Assembly: GCA_026707545.1 (NCBI GenBank) | Contig: JAPOWR010000001.1 | Coordinates: 2,199,778 to 2,263,777 of the forward strand | DNA length: 64,000 nt | DNA from: Acidobacteriota bacterium | GTDB lineage: Bacteria > Acidobacteriota > Thermoanaerobaculia > Multivoradales > Multivoraceae | Reading direction: 5' to 3' | Shown: positions 25,064 through 32,795 of the stretch, piece by piece | Numbering within the stretch: the stretch's first letter is position 1 | Layout of the letters: each line of letters opens with the position of its first letter | The notes under the pieces: generated by a model | The model's input: only the letters and a program-made list of their open reading frames with translations | The model's database searches: none | Told to the model about the DNA's origin: nothing | Program-made: the position numbers and the translations under genes

Positions 25064-26485
25064 TCACCCGTCGCCCAGCGCGTCGTACGCCTCCTTGTGC
25101 CTGCTGGCTTCGGCCTCGAGTCCGAGCGACCTGTAGCAAACCCAGAGTTGGTAGTGGGCGTGGCGACGCTCCGGGTCCAGTTCGAGAGCCCGCAGAAGCC
25201 GCGGGATGGCCTCCTCCCATCGTTCCAGGCTGACCATCGCCATGCCGCTGAAGAAGAACGTATCGGCCCGCTGATCGTTCAGCTCCGAAGCCCGGTCGAG
25301 CGCCTGCCAGGCCTCTTCCCAGCGCTCCGCCCGGTAGGCCGCGAAACCCAGGTTGTACCAGACGGCCTCCAGGTGTCCCAGTTCCCCGACCGCCCGTTTC
25401 AATAACTCGATCGCCTCGTCGAAGTTGCCCGAGGCCAACTGGTTGGCACCCTCGTTCAGCAGCGACTGCGGGTCGCTGACGGATTGCCATCTGTCCGCGA
25501 CCGCGGTCTGATGCGCGGTCCGCTCCTCCACCGTGCCGTAGAGGTGAACGAGCGCGCCCCCGGCTTCCACGCTGGGCCACCCCTGGGACGGCGCATGTTC
25601 CTCCGCGAGGCGGAAGAGGCGCTCCGCCTCCTCGAGGCGGCCGGAGTCGCGCAGGCTCCAGGCCGCGGCAAGAACCTCGGCGGCATAGTTGTTGAGCGCG
25701 AGGGCATCCTCGCGGTCGATCTCTCCGGCGAGGACCTCGAGCTGCTCGCTTGCGTCCTCGACGCGACCCGCGCGAGCGAGGGTCCGAGCGTAGAGGGAGC
25801 GGACGGTCGGCCCTCCGTTCTCCGCCATTTCGGCAAGAAGCTCGGCGGCTCTGTCCCAGTGCTCCTGAATGCTGAGAAGGCGCAGCAGCGCCCAGGCGAT
25901 CTCCTCGTTCTTCGGTTCCATCGCCCGGAGCTCTCCCAGGGCCTCCGTCGCTTCCGCACGATCCCCGAGGCGCTGGGAGAGAAGCGCCTTCAAGCGCAGG
26001 AAGCGCGCACGGTCGACGTCGGGCGACGACAACCGCCGTTCAACGAGCCGGCGGGAGGCGAGCAGCACCGTCTCGTCCGACTCGTCTTCACGGGCGATGA
26101 ACTCCAGTACCCCCGGCGGCGGTGCCGAGGCGGGGTCATCGAAGGCAGCGATCAGGTCCTTGCGAACCTCCTGGATCTCCCCTTCGGGGAGCGGATTTCG
26201 AAGATGCGCCCGAAGCAGGGCGAGCAGTGCGGTGGTCGGCTGGTTGCACTCGTTGCGGGCTCTCCTCAGCCACGCCGCCTCGACGTCCGGCTGCGACTTG
26301 AGTTCCGCGATCCGGGCACTGCGCAGCAGGCGGAGGCACTGGACATCCGGCATTTCGCCGGACGGGTCGGCAGGAGGCTGGGCCGGCGACATGGCCGGCG
26401 TTCCGGCCAGCAGGGGAAGGAGGAGCGCGCTGCGCGCGACGCGGCTCGCGCGCCTTCGGCTGCCGGCCCTGCCCCCGGCGATCAC
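25064..26485 (-). CDS. Exported TPR-repeat protein
   Basis: This 473-residue protein has a basic N-terminus and a hydrophobic stretch ending near APAQPP, a likely signal peptide. The body consists of tetratricopeptide-type helix pairs, clearest at the C-terminus (AVWYNLGFAAYRAERWEEAWQALDRASEL, then FFFSGMAMVSLERWEEAIPRLLRALELDPERRHAHYQLWVCYRSLG). TPRs mediate protein contacts; no catalytic motif is seen. The GTG start lies just after the aminotransferase stop on the same strand, a 4-base gap, and the gene converges with the metallopeptidase-like gene. Confidence 0.85.
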   Translation of the reverse strand: MIAGGRAGSRRRASRVARSALLLPLLAGTPAMSPAQPPADPSGEMPDVQCLRLLRSARIAELKSQPDVEAAWLRRARNECNQPTTALLALLRAHLRNPLPEGEIQEVRKDLIAAFDDPASAPPPGVLEFIAREDESDETVLLASRRLVERRLSSPDVDRARFLRLKALLSQRLGDRAEATEALGELRAMEPKNEEIAWALLRLLSIQEHWDRAAELLAEMAENGGPTVRSLYARTLARAGRVEDASEQLEVLAGEIDREDALALNNYAAEVLAAAWSLRDSGRLEEAERLFRLAEEHAPSQGWPSVEAGGALVHLYGTVEERTAHQTAVADRWQSVSDPQSLLNEGANQLASGNFDEAIELLKRAVGELGHLEAVWYNLGFAAYRAERWEEAWQALDRASELNDQRADTFFFSGMAMVSLERWEEAIPRLLRALELDPERRHAHYQLWVCYRSLGLEAEASRHKEAYDALGDG

Positions 26486-26489
26486 TTCG

Positions 26490-27683
26490 TCAGGCCGTCT
26501 CGACCGCCGCGGCCATCCGCTCCACGATCTCCTCGAGGATGGCCCGCGAGGTGGCGAAGTTGAGCCGCGTGCAGCGCTCGAATCCGAGCGGCGAACCCGG
26601 TGGGCCGAACTCCGCGCCGTCGTTGAGCGCCACCTTCGCCCGTTTCAGGAAGAACCGGGACGCCGGCATCGGCAGGTCGAGTCCGCTGCAATCGAGCCAG
26701 TACAGGTAGGTCGCCTCCTGCGGACCGTGGACGATCCCTGGCAGGCGGCGGTTCAGGAACTCCGTCAGGAAGGCGCGGTTCGCGTCCAGGTAGGCGACGG
26801 CTTCCTCGAGCCACGGCCCGCCGTCGCGCCAGGCCGCTCTCGCCGCCTCGACGCCGAGGATGCCGGGATGCGCGAGAACGAAATGCGGCAGCTCGTCGAA
26901 CCGCTTCTTGAGCTTCTCGCTCCCGAAGACGAGCAGCGCGAGTTCCAGGCCGGCCAGGTTGAACGACTTGGTCGCCGACGTGATCGTGACCGTCCGCTCC
27001 CTGACCTCGGGGCCCAGGGTCTCGAACACCGTGTGCTCGTGCCCGGGGAACACGAGCTCGTTGTGGATCTCGTCGGCGAGGACGATCAGGTCGTGCTCGA
27101 TCGCCAGTTCGGCCACCGCCTCCAGTTCGCTCCGCGTCCACGACCGGCCGCTCGGGTTATGCGGGTTGCAGAGCATGAACAGGCGGGTGTCCTCGTCGAT
27201 CGTCGCCCGCAACTGGTCCAGGTCCATCTCGAACCGTTCCGCCCCCCGACGGAGCGGTGACTCCACGAGCCGCCGGCCGGTGCCGGAGACCGCCTCGAGG
27301 AAGGGCGGGTAGATCGGAGTCTGGATCACGACCCCCTCGCCCTTCCCGGCGCCCAGCATGACCGAGAGGTCGAGCCCCTGGAGCGCGTTGACGAGGAAGC
27401 GAATCCGCTCCGGCTCAATCGTCCAACCGAGCTGCTCCTCCATGCGCTGGCCGAAGATCTCCGGCAGGTTGCCGATCTCGGGCGGTTCGCAGTAGCCGAG
27501 GTCGGACGTCTCGACGAGACGCCGCACGACACGCTGGATCGGCTCCGCGATGGGGTAGTCCATGTCCGCCACCCAGGCCGGCAGAATGCCGCTCCCGTTC
27601 GCGGTGTAACGGCTCCACTTGAACCCGGTGCGGGCCTCCAGGTCCCCGATCCGGAGGCCGTCGAACTGGTCCTTCACCGACAC
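26490..27683 (-). CDS. MalY/PatB-type PLP aminotransferase (cystathionine beta-lyase-like)
   Basis: This 397-residue fold-type I PLP enzyme opens with KWSRYTANGSGILPAWVADMDYPIAEPI, the distinctive N-terminal block of MalY/PatB C-S lyases. It contains LFMLCNPHNPSGRSW (PLP-phosphate side), an LADEIHNELVFPGHEH run with the Asp and the cofactor-holding His, and SATKSFNLAGLELAL with the Schiff-base Lys. Members cleave cystathionine or related C-S bonds. The GTG start has a TAGCTT box 6 bases upstream (leaderless). It is probably the first gene of a two-gene unit with the TPR gene. Confidence 0.9.
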   Translation of the reverse strand: MSVKDQFDGLRIGDLEARTGFKWSRYTANGSGILPAWVADMDYPIAEPIQRVVRRLVETSDLGYCEPPEIGNLPEIFGQRMEEQLGWTIEPERIRFLVNALQGLDLSVMLGAGKGEGVVIQTPIYPPFLEAVSGTGRRLVESPLRRGAERFEMDLDQLRATIDEDTRLFMLCNPHNPSGRSWTRSELEAVAELAIEHDLIVLADEIHNELVFPGHEHTVFETLGPEVRERTVTITSATKSFNLAGLELALLVFGSEKLKKRFDELPHFVLAHPGILGVEAARAAWRDGGPWLEEAVAYLDANRAFLTEFLNRRLPGIVHGPQEATYLYWLDCSGLDLPMPASRFFLKRAKVALNDGAEFGPPGSPLGFERCTRLNFATSRAILEEIVERMAAAVETA

Positions 27684-27689
27684 GGGCGC

Positions 27690-27695
27690 AAGCTA
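27690..27695 (-). promoter_or_regulatory. Probable -10 box, aminotransferase gene
   Basis: Minus-strand TAGCTT lies 6 bases before the GTG at 27683, with no room for a ribosome-binding leader. Confidence 0.45.
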
Positions 27696-27735
27696 TCAAG
27701 CGCTGCCAGGAACTGGCGCGGCAGGAACTGGGTGC

Positions 27736-27753
27736 GCCGGCGTCCTCGCCGGC
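27736..27753. repeat. GC-rich palindromic (REP-like) hairpin
   Basis: Perfect 7-bp arms GCCGGCG and CGCCGGC surround a TCCT loop between divergent genes. It could be a REP-type dispersed element or just a hairpin; only this one non-coding copy was noticed in the window. Confidence 0.35.
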
Positions 27754-27796
27754 TTCCAGCAAGCTGCGCCGCGTAGCGGCGACGATCCTGCTGCGC

Positions 27797-27802
27797 TAGG
27801 GT
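27797..27802 (+). promoter_or_regulatory. Probable -10 box, LLM oxidoreductase gene
   Basis: TAGGGT ends 8 bases before the ATG at 27811, in the leaderless arrangement. Confidence 0.4.
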
Positions 27803-27810
27803 GCGGCCCC

Positions 27811-28827
27811 ATGGCGCTGAAACTCGGACTTCAACTCGGCTACTGGGGAGCGGGACCGCGTCCGGACTTCCTCGACATCGCCATCGAGGCCGAGGCGCTC
27901 GGCTACGACTGTGTCTTCACCGCGGAGGCGTGGGGCTCCGACGTGTTCACGCCGCTGGCCTGGATCGGCGCCCACACGTCGAAGATCCGCCTGGGCACCG
28001 GCATCGCCCAGATCTCGGCGCGCACGCCGGCCTCGACGGCCATGCATGCGATGACACTCGACCACCTGTCGAAGGGCCGGGTCATCCTCGGTCTCGGCGT
28101 TTCCGGTCCGCAGGTCGTCGAGGGCTGGTACGGACAGCCCTTCGGCAAGCCGCTGTCCCGCACCCGCGCCTACGTCGAGATCATCCAGAAGATCCTCGCC
28201 CGCGAGGAACCCGTGACCCAGCACAGCGAGCACTACCCGCTCCCCTACACCGGCGAAGGCTCCTGGGGACTCGGCAAGCCGCTCCGATCGATCGTCCATC
28301 CGCTGCGTTCCGATCTCCCCATCTTCCTCGGCGCCGAAGGGCCGAAGAACGTGGCTCTCGCCGCCGAACTCTGCAGCGGCTGGCTGCCCCTCTACTACTC
28401 GCCTTACCGGCCCGAGGTCTATGCCGAGTCCCTGGCCGGCAAGCGCGACGGCTTCGAAATCCCCTACGGCGCCCGCCTCCGCGTTCATGACGACATCGCC
28501 GAGGCCCTACTGCCGATCAAGCAGTCTCTGGCCCTTTACGTCGGGGGCATGGGCGCCAAGAAACGCAACTTCCACCGCGAACTGATGGCCCGCATGGGCT
28601 GGGAGGAAGACTCCCTGCGCATCCAGGAACTCTTCATGACCGGCAAGCGCGAAGAAGCAGTCGCCGCCGTCCCCGACGAGTTCGCCGACGAGATCTCCCT
28701 CGTCGGCTCAGCCGAACGGATCAGGGACCGCCTCCAGGCCTTCGAAGACAGCGACGTGACGACACTGATGGTCGGCGCCGCGAGCAAGGACGAGCTGCGG
28801 CAGGCCGCGGAGATCGTGCTGGGCTAA
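27811..28827 (+). CDS. LLM-class F420-dependent oxidoreductase
   Basis: This 338-residue luciferase-like TIM barrel opens with LKLGLQLGYWGAGPRPDFLDIAIEAEALGYDCVFTAEAWGSDVFTPLAWIGAHTSKIRLGTGIAQI, the start pattern of F420-dependent LLM enzymes (glucose-6-phosphate-dehydrogenase/MER group). It has HLSKGRVILGLGVSGPQVVEGWYG, an F420-phosphate-binding region, and a C-terminal LVGSAERIRDRLQAFE. It probably transfers hydride with F420 (possibly FMN); the substrate is unknown. The ATG at 27811 follows a TANNNT box and truncates an open upstream frame that has no domain support. Two other LLM genes are in the window. Confidence 0.9.
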   Translation: MALKLGLQLGYWGAGPRPDFLDIAIEAEALGYDCVFTAEAWGSDVFTPLAWIGAHTSKIRLGTGIAQISARTPASTAMHAMTLDHLSKGRVILGLGVSGPQVVEGWYGQPFGKPLSRTRAYVEIIQKILAREEPVTQHSEHYPLPYTGEGSWGLGKPLRSIVHPLRSDLPIFLGAEGPKNVALAAELCSGWLPLYYSPYRPEVYAESLAGKRDGFEIPYGARLRVHDDIAEALLPIKQSLALYVGGMGAKKRNFHRELMARMGWEEDSLRIQELFMTGKREEAVAAVPDEFADEISLVGSAERIRDRLQAFEDSDVTTLMVGAASKDELRQAAEIVLG

Positions 28828-28884
28828 GAGACGAGGTTCCACGACGCGTCGAATGCCACGAACTCCAACGAGATGGGAGGAACC

Positions 28885-29991
28885 ATGATGAAGACCCCAA
28901 CACCCCTGATGGCTAACATGGTCGCCGTTCTTGTCATCGGTCTCTGTCCGGCGATTCTTGCCGCTCAATCCACTAACCTGCCTCAAGAAAGTCCCGAGCG
29001 GTCCTCCAGCGACACGAGTGTCCGCAATGCCATCGTGGAAGGCCGGAACCTCACGCCTGAACAGGTCGCATCGCTCGAAGCGAAACTGGCCATGGATCCG
29101 AGTGATGTAGCTGTGCGGACGCAGCTTCTCGCCTACTACGGAGGGTCGCGTTCGTTTCGCGATCAGTCAGCGAAGGAAGCGAAACGCGAACACGCGCTGT
29201 GGTTCATCCGCAACTCGCCCGACTCGGAAATCCTGGGAACGCCTCCTTCACAGATACACCACATCCTTGACTCGGAGGGCTATTCGGAGGCCAAGAAAGC
29301 CTGGATGAGTCAGATCGACCGTGAACCTGAGAACGCCAAGCTGTTGGGACACGCGGCCGAGTTCTTTAAGTTTGGTGACCGTAGGACCTCCATCAGAATG
29401 CTAGAGCGGGCCCAATCGCTCGATCCGTCCAACCCGGAATGGCCGAGAAAACTCGGGCACCTTAACAGCTTGGGAGCGCTGGGACCGGAGGGAGGCGATC
29501 TGAGGACTTCCGAGAAGGCGCTTGAGCACTTTCAAAAGGCGTACGGGCTTGCAGACGGACCGCTTCGAGATTCCCTTCTAGAAGACTTGGCGAAAGCAGC
29601 GTTCTCGGCGGATCAGCTCGACCAGGCCCATCACTATGCTGAGCTCATGCTGCAAAACACCGAAGCGGGATGGAACTCTGGCAACCGTGTCCACCACGGC
29701 AACCTCGTCCTGGGTCGAATTGCACTACGAGCGGGCAACATCGAAGAAGCGAGATCTCGGTTGGTTGCCGCCGGGAACACAACGGGTTCCCCCCAGCTCA
29801 ATTCATTCGGACCGAATATGTCACTCGCCAAGGAGCTCCTTGAGATCGGTGAACGAGAGGTTGTCTTGGACTACTTCAGGCTTTGCTCAAGATTCTGGGA
29901 CTCAGATCGAGCGAAGGACAAACTGGACAAATGGGGCGTGCTGGCTGCGGCCGGCCGGATCCCCGACTTTGGCGCGAATCTCTATTACTGA
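28885..29991 (+). CDS. Exported TPR-like hypothetical protein of atypical composition
   Basis: This protein is about 368 residues. A hydrophobic leader (NMVAVLVIGLCPAILAAQS) suggests export. The body is helical, with 'REHALWFIRNSPDSEILG' and repeated helix pairs such as AKLLGHAAEFFKFGDRRTSIRMLERAQSLDPSNPEW and DSLLEDLAKAAFSADQLDQAHHYAELML, the TPR pattern. The GGGAGG ribosome-binding site sets the start at 28885 rather than the ATG at 28873, which lies within it. Base and codon use are less GC-rich than in neighbours (for example 32 of 60 bases G/C at 29341-29400), hinting at acquisition by transfer. Function unknown. Confidence 0.8.
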   Translation: MMKTPTPLMANMVAVLVIGLCPAILAAQSTNLPQESPERSSSDTSVRNAIVEGRNLTPEQVASLEAKLAMDPSDVAVRTQLLAYYGGSRSFRDQSAKEAKREHALWFIRNSPDSEILGTPPSQIHHILDSEGYSEAKKAWMSQIDREPENAKLLGHAAEFFKFGDRRTSIRMLERAQSLDPSNPEWPRKLGHLNSLGALGPEGGDLRTSEKALEHFQKAYGLADGPLRDSLLEDLAKAAFSADQLDQAHHYAELMLQNTEAGWNSGNRVHHGNLVLGRIALRAGNIEEARSRLVAAGNTTGSPQLNSFGPNMSLAKELLEIGEREVVLDYFRLCSRFWDSDRAKDKLDKWGVLAAAGRIPDFGANLYY

Positions 29992-30035
29992 TTTGTCTCT
30001 CCGCGCGCGGTCTCTCCCCGCGCGCTTGCGAGCTG

Positions 30036-30740
30036 CTACCGACGCGCCGCCTGGCAGGCGGCGAACTCGGCGCCGACGTCCGGGAACTCCGCCTCCAGCA
30101 ACGGCAACGACCCGATCTCCGGGCCGGCGCCGTGCTGGCCGCTGGCGAGTCGGGTGCTCATGTTCGTGAACGTCTCGAGCAGCGTCTTCGCGGTGCGCGG
30201 CGTCACGACCCGGGCGCCCATGCCGAAGGGAGGTTGGGGGTCGCTGACGGTTTCCTGGACGACGTGGACCGTTCCATCTTCCTCGCCCGGGGTCAGGAGC
30301 CAGCGGGTGCGCATGCAGAGCACGCGCTTACCCTTGAAGGCAGGCGCCTGATCGTCCGCGCCGATCATGTCGCCGATTGCGCGGCCGTCGGCGGTCCGCC
30401 ACCACGCCGCGCTGTTCATCGAGATCCGCCGGGTCATGCCCTTGCCGGAGACGCGCTGGCGAAGGGTCTGGAATGGGGCGTCGAGTGGCTCAGCGGTTTC
30501 TTCGGTGCACATGGCCTGCCAATCGGGGCACGCCGCCGCATCGTCCAGCAGAGCGATGACCGCCGACATGGAGCCGGGAACCGTCATCTCGGCCCGCACG
30601 AGAGGGTAGCCGGCGTTCTCGATCGGACAGGATTCGACTGTCACCGGGCCTTCGGCTTCCAGGGGCTCGCATTCGGCAACGGCGGTGGCGGGCAAAGCGG
30701 CAAGCGCCACGAAGCCAAGGAACAGTCTGCAGCGTCTCAC
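30036..30740 (-). CDS. Exported SRPBCC/START-like protein
   Basis: This 234-residue protein has a signal peptide (RLFLGFVALAALPATAVAE). The mature part (AEMTVPGSMSAVIALLDDAAACPDWQAMC, WRTADGRAIGDMIG, RWLLTPGEEDGTVHVVQETVSDPQPPF) follows the START/polyketide-cyclase fold, a beta sheet around a long C-terminal helix that binds a hydrophobic ligand. The GTG at 30740 has a GGAGG site, 1 base after the PQQ dehydrogenase stop, so it is the second gene of that operon. Ligand unknown. Confidence 0.75.
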   Translation of the reverse strand: MRRCRLFLGFVALAALPATAVAECEPLEAEGPVTVESCPIENAGYPLVRAEMTVPGSMSAVIALLDDAAACPDWQAMCTEETAEPLDAPFQTLRQRVSGKGMTRRISMNSAAWWRTADGRAIGDMIGADDQAPAFKGKRVLCMRTRWLLTPGEEDGTVHVVQETVSDPQPPFGMGARVVTPRTAKTLLETFTNMSTRLASGQHGAGPEIGSLPLLEAEFPDVGAEFAACQAARR

Positions 30741-30741
30741 A

Positions 30742-32745
30742 TCAACCTCCGATCTCGGATTCCGGCAACGCAAAGGCGACCAACTCATCAGGAATCCGGC
30801 GGTTGCGGGCGCCGCCGCCAGCGATGACGATGTACTGCCGGCCTTCGTGCATGTAGGTCATCGGCGGACCGTGCAGCCACACATCGGTCGCCACTTCCGC
30901 AAGCACCTCGCCGGTCGCCTTGTCGTAGGCGCGCAGTAAACCGCCGCTGCTGGTTCGGGGATCCTCTTCGTCCCGCAGCGCCAGGAAGCCGATCAGCAGC
31001 GTGCGGGTGACGAGCAGGCCGCCGTCCGCCGGCATGCCGATATAGGAGGTGCCCATATCCGGCAGGTTCAGGTGGGCGATCGCCGGGTGGTTCTTGGGGC
31101 CGGGACCGACGGGGACCTGCCAGAGGTGCTCGCCACGATTCAGGTCGATCGCGGTGATCGTCCGGTAGGGCGGCTTGGTCAGGGGCAGGCCCTGGGGACC
31201 ACCCGTATTGACGTAGGCGATCACGTAGCGCCAGTCGGGGCCGCGGGCCCGATCCGGCTCGATCAGGGACATGCCCGTGGGGCGGTACTGCGACTCGACG
31301 AAGAGCACGCCGGTCATCGGATCGACGGACGCTCCGGGGTGGTTCGCGCCGCCGGCCGCCCCCGGCACAACCATCACGCCCTCCTTCCCCCCCTCGCCCT
31401 TGACGATCAGGGGCGGGAACATCGGCGCCAGCACCAGCTTCTCGGCGATCTCGAGCGCCTCCTCCCGCAGTTCCGGCGTCCAGTCGATCAGGTCGTCCTC
31501 GCTCACGCCCTGCCGCTCGAAGGCCGGCGGCTTCGTCGGGAAGGGCTGGGTCTCCGCCAGCTTCTCGCCCGGCACCGTCGACTCGTGGTTTACCGGCCGG
31601 TCCTCGATCGGCCAGACCGGCTCGCCGGTGGCCCGGTCGAAGACGTAGGTGAAGCCCGTCTTCGAGACCTGGGCGACCGCCTTGATCAGCTTGCCGTCGA
31701 CGACGATGTCGAGCAGGTTCGGGGCCGAGGCGATGTCGTAGTCCCAGATGCCGTGGCGGACGGTCTGGAAGTGCCAGATGCGCTCGCCGGTGTCCGCGTC
31801 GACGCAGACCAGGCTCTCGGCGAACAGGTTGTCACCCGGCCGGTCGGCCCCGTAGTAGTCGTTCGACGGCGTGCTGGTCGGCAGGTAGACGTATCCCAGT
31901 TCGTGATCCGCGCTCATCGACGTCCACACGTTCGCGTTGCCGGCCGTCCGCCAGGACTCGTTCTCCCACGTCTCGACCCCGTACTCGTCGTCGCGCGGGA
32001 TCGTGTTGAAGCGCCACTTGAACTCGCCCGTGTGGACATCGTAGGCACGCACATGGCCGGGCGGCGCGTCGCTCCTGATCGAGTAGTCGAAGATCTTCGA
32101 GCCGACGATCACGCTGTTGCCCACCACGATCGGCGGCGCGCCGTGCGTGACGTGTCTGATCGCGTACTCGCCCGGGCCGAGATCCTGCGCCAGGTCGACC
32201 ACGCCGTCCTCACCGAACGCACGGTCGGCCAGGCCCGTGGCGGCATCGATCGAGACGAGCTGGCGGCCGATCGTGGCGACGAACAGGCGCTCCTTCTCGC
32301 CGTCGGTCCAGTACTCGATGCCGCGAGCGCCCACCGGCCGCATCGTCGTGCCGCCACGCTCCCAGGTCTTCGGGTTGTAGACCCACTTCTGCTCACCCGT
32401 CACCGGGTCGAGCAGCGCCACCTGGCCCAGGCTGGTCGGTGCGAACAGGCGGCCGGCGATCATCAGCGGAACGGAACGGTAGAACCCCGTGTCGTAGCCC
32501 GGCAGCACGTCCAGCGGCACGTCCTGGTCCGCCGTGCGCCAACGCCAGGCGATCTCGAGCCGGCCGAAGTTCGAGCCGTCGATCTGGGTGAGCGGCGAAT
32601 AGCGGCTGGACGTGTGGTCGCCGCCGTGGTGCTGCCACTCTCCGGACAGGGACCGGCCCTGCTCCCGGGTCTCTGCCACGACGGGCACGGACGTGAGCCC
32701 GATCGACCAGACGACGCCCAGTCCAGCGATGCGAAGCAGGTTCAT
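30742..32745 (-). CDS. PQQ-dependent dehydrogenase (quinoprotein, glucose-dehydrogenase/alcohol type)
   Basis: This 667-residue quinoprotein has a signal peptide (NLLRIAGLGVVWSIGLTSVPVVAE). The beta-propeller repeats carry PQQ-binding stretches such as 'GEWQHHGGDHTSSRYSPLTQIDGSNFGRLEIAWRW', YDIASAPNLLDIVVDG and GASVDPMTGVLFVESQY. No CxxCH haem motif is present, so it is of the single-domain membrane-linked or soluble type. It should oxidise a sugar or alcohol in the periplasm using PQQ. The ATG at 32745 is preferred over a TTG at 32769. It shares a palindromic divergent promoter region with the Gfo/Idh/MocA gene. Confidence 0.9.
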   Translation of the reverse strand: MNLLRIAGLGVVWSIGLTSVPVVAETREQGRSLSGEWQHHGGDHTSSRYSPLTQIDGSNFGRLEIAWRWRTADQDVPLDVLPGYDTGFYRSVPLMIAGRLFAPTSLGQVALLDPVTGEQKWVYNPKTWERGGTTMRPVGARGIEYWTDGEKERLFVATIGRQLVSIDAATGLADRAFGEDGVVDLAQDLGPGEYAIRHVTHGAPPIVVGNSVIVGSKIFDYSIRSDAPPGHVRAYDVHTGEFKWRFNTIPRDDEYGVETWENESWRTAGNANVWTSMSADHELGYVYLPTSTPSNDYYGADRPGDNLFAESLVCVDADTGERIWHFQTVRHGIWDYDIASAPNLLDIVVDGKLIKAVAQVSKTGFTYVFDRATGEPVWPIEDRPVNHESTVPGEKLAETQPFPTKPPAFERQGVSEDDLIDWTPELREEALEIAEKLVLAPMFPPLIVKGEGGKEGVMVVPGAAGGANHPGASVDPMTGVLFVESQYRPTGMSLIEPDRARGPDWRYVIAYVNTGGPQGLPLTKPPYRTITAIDLNRGEHLWQVPVGPGPKNHPAIAHLNLPDMGTSYIGMPADGGLLVTRTLLIGFLALRDEEDPRTSSGGLLRAYDKATGEVLAEVATDVWLHGPPMTYMHEGRQYIVIAGGGARNRRIPDELVAFALPESEIGG

Positions 32746-32749
32746 CGGA

Positions 32750-32766
32750 TGCGCTAACCTAGCGCA
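32750..32766. promoter_or_regulatory. Palindromic divergent promoter/operator region
   Basis: TGCGCTA (32750-32756) and TAGCGCA (32760-32766) are inverted copies with a 3-base spacer. The site contains TAACCT on the plus strand and TAGGTT on the minus strand, overlapping candidate -10 boxes for the divergent genes. It could be an operator or merely two facing promoters. Confidence 0.45.
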
Positions 32767-32795
32767 CAACGAACCTGACAGAAAGGCAGTTTGCT

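Noticed and set aside
29992..30035. A terminator between the convergent TPR and SRPBCC-like genes
   Set aside because: The stretch shows direct-repeat-like CTCTCC/CGCGCG text but no stem with a T-tract.
30742..32757. Long plus-strand frames opposite the PQQ dehydrogenase
   Set aside because: They only mirror the quinoprotein's codons and have no domain content.
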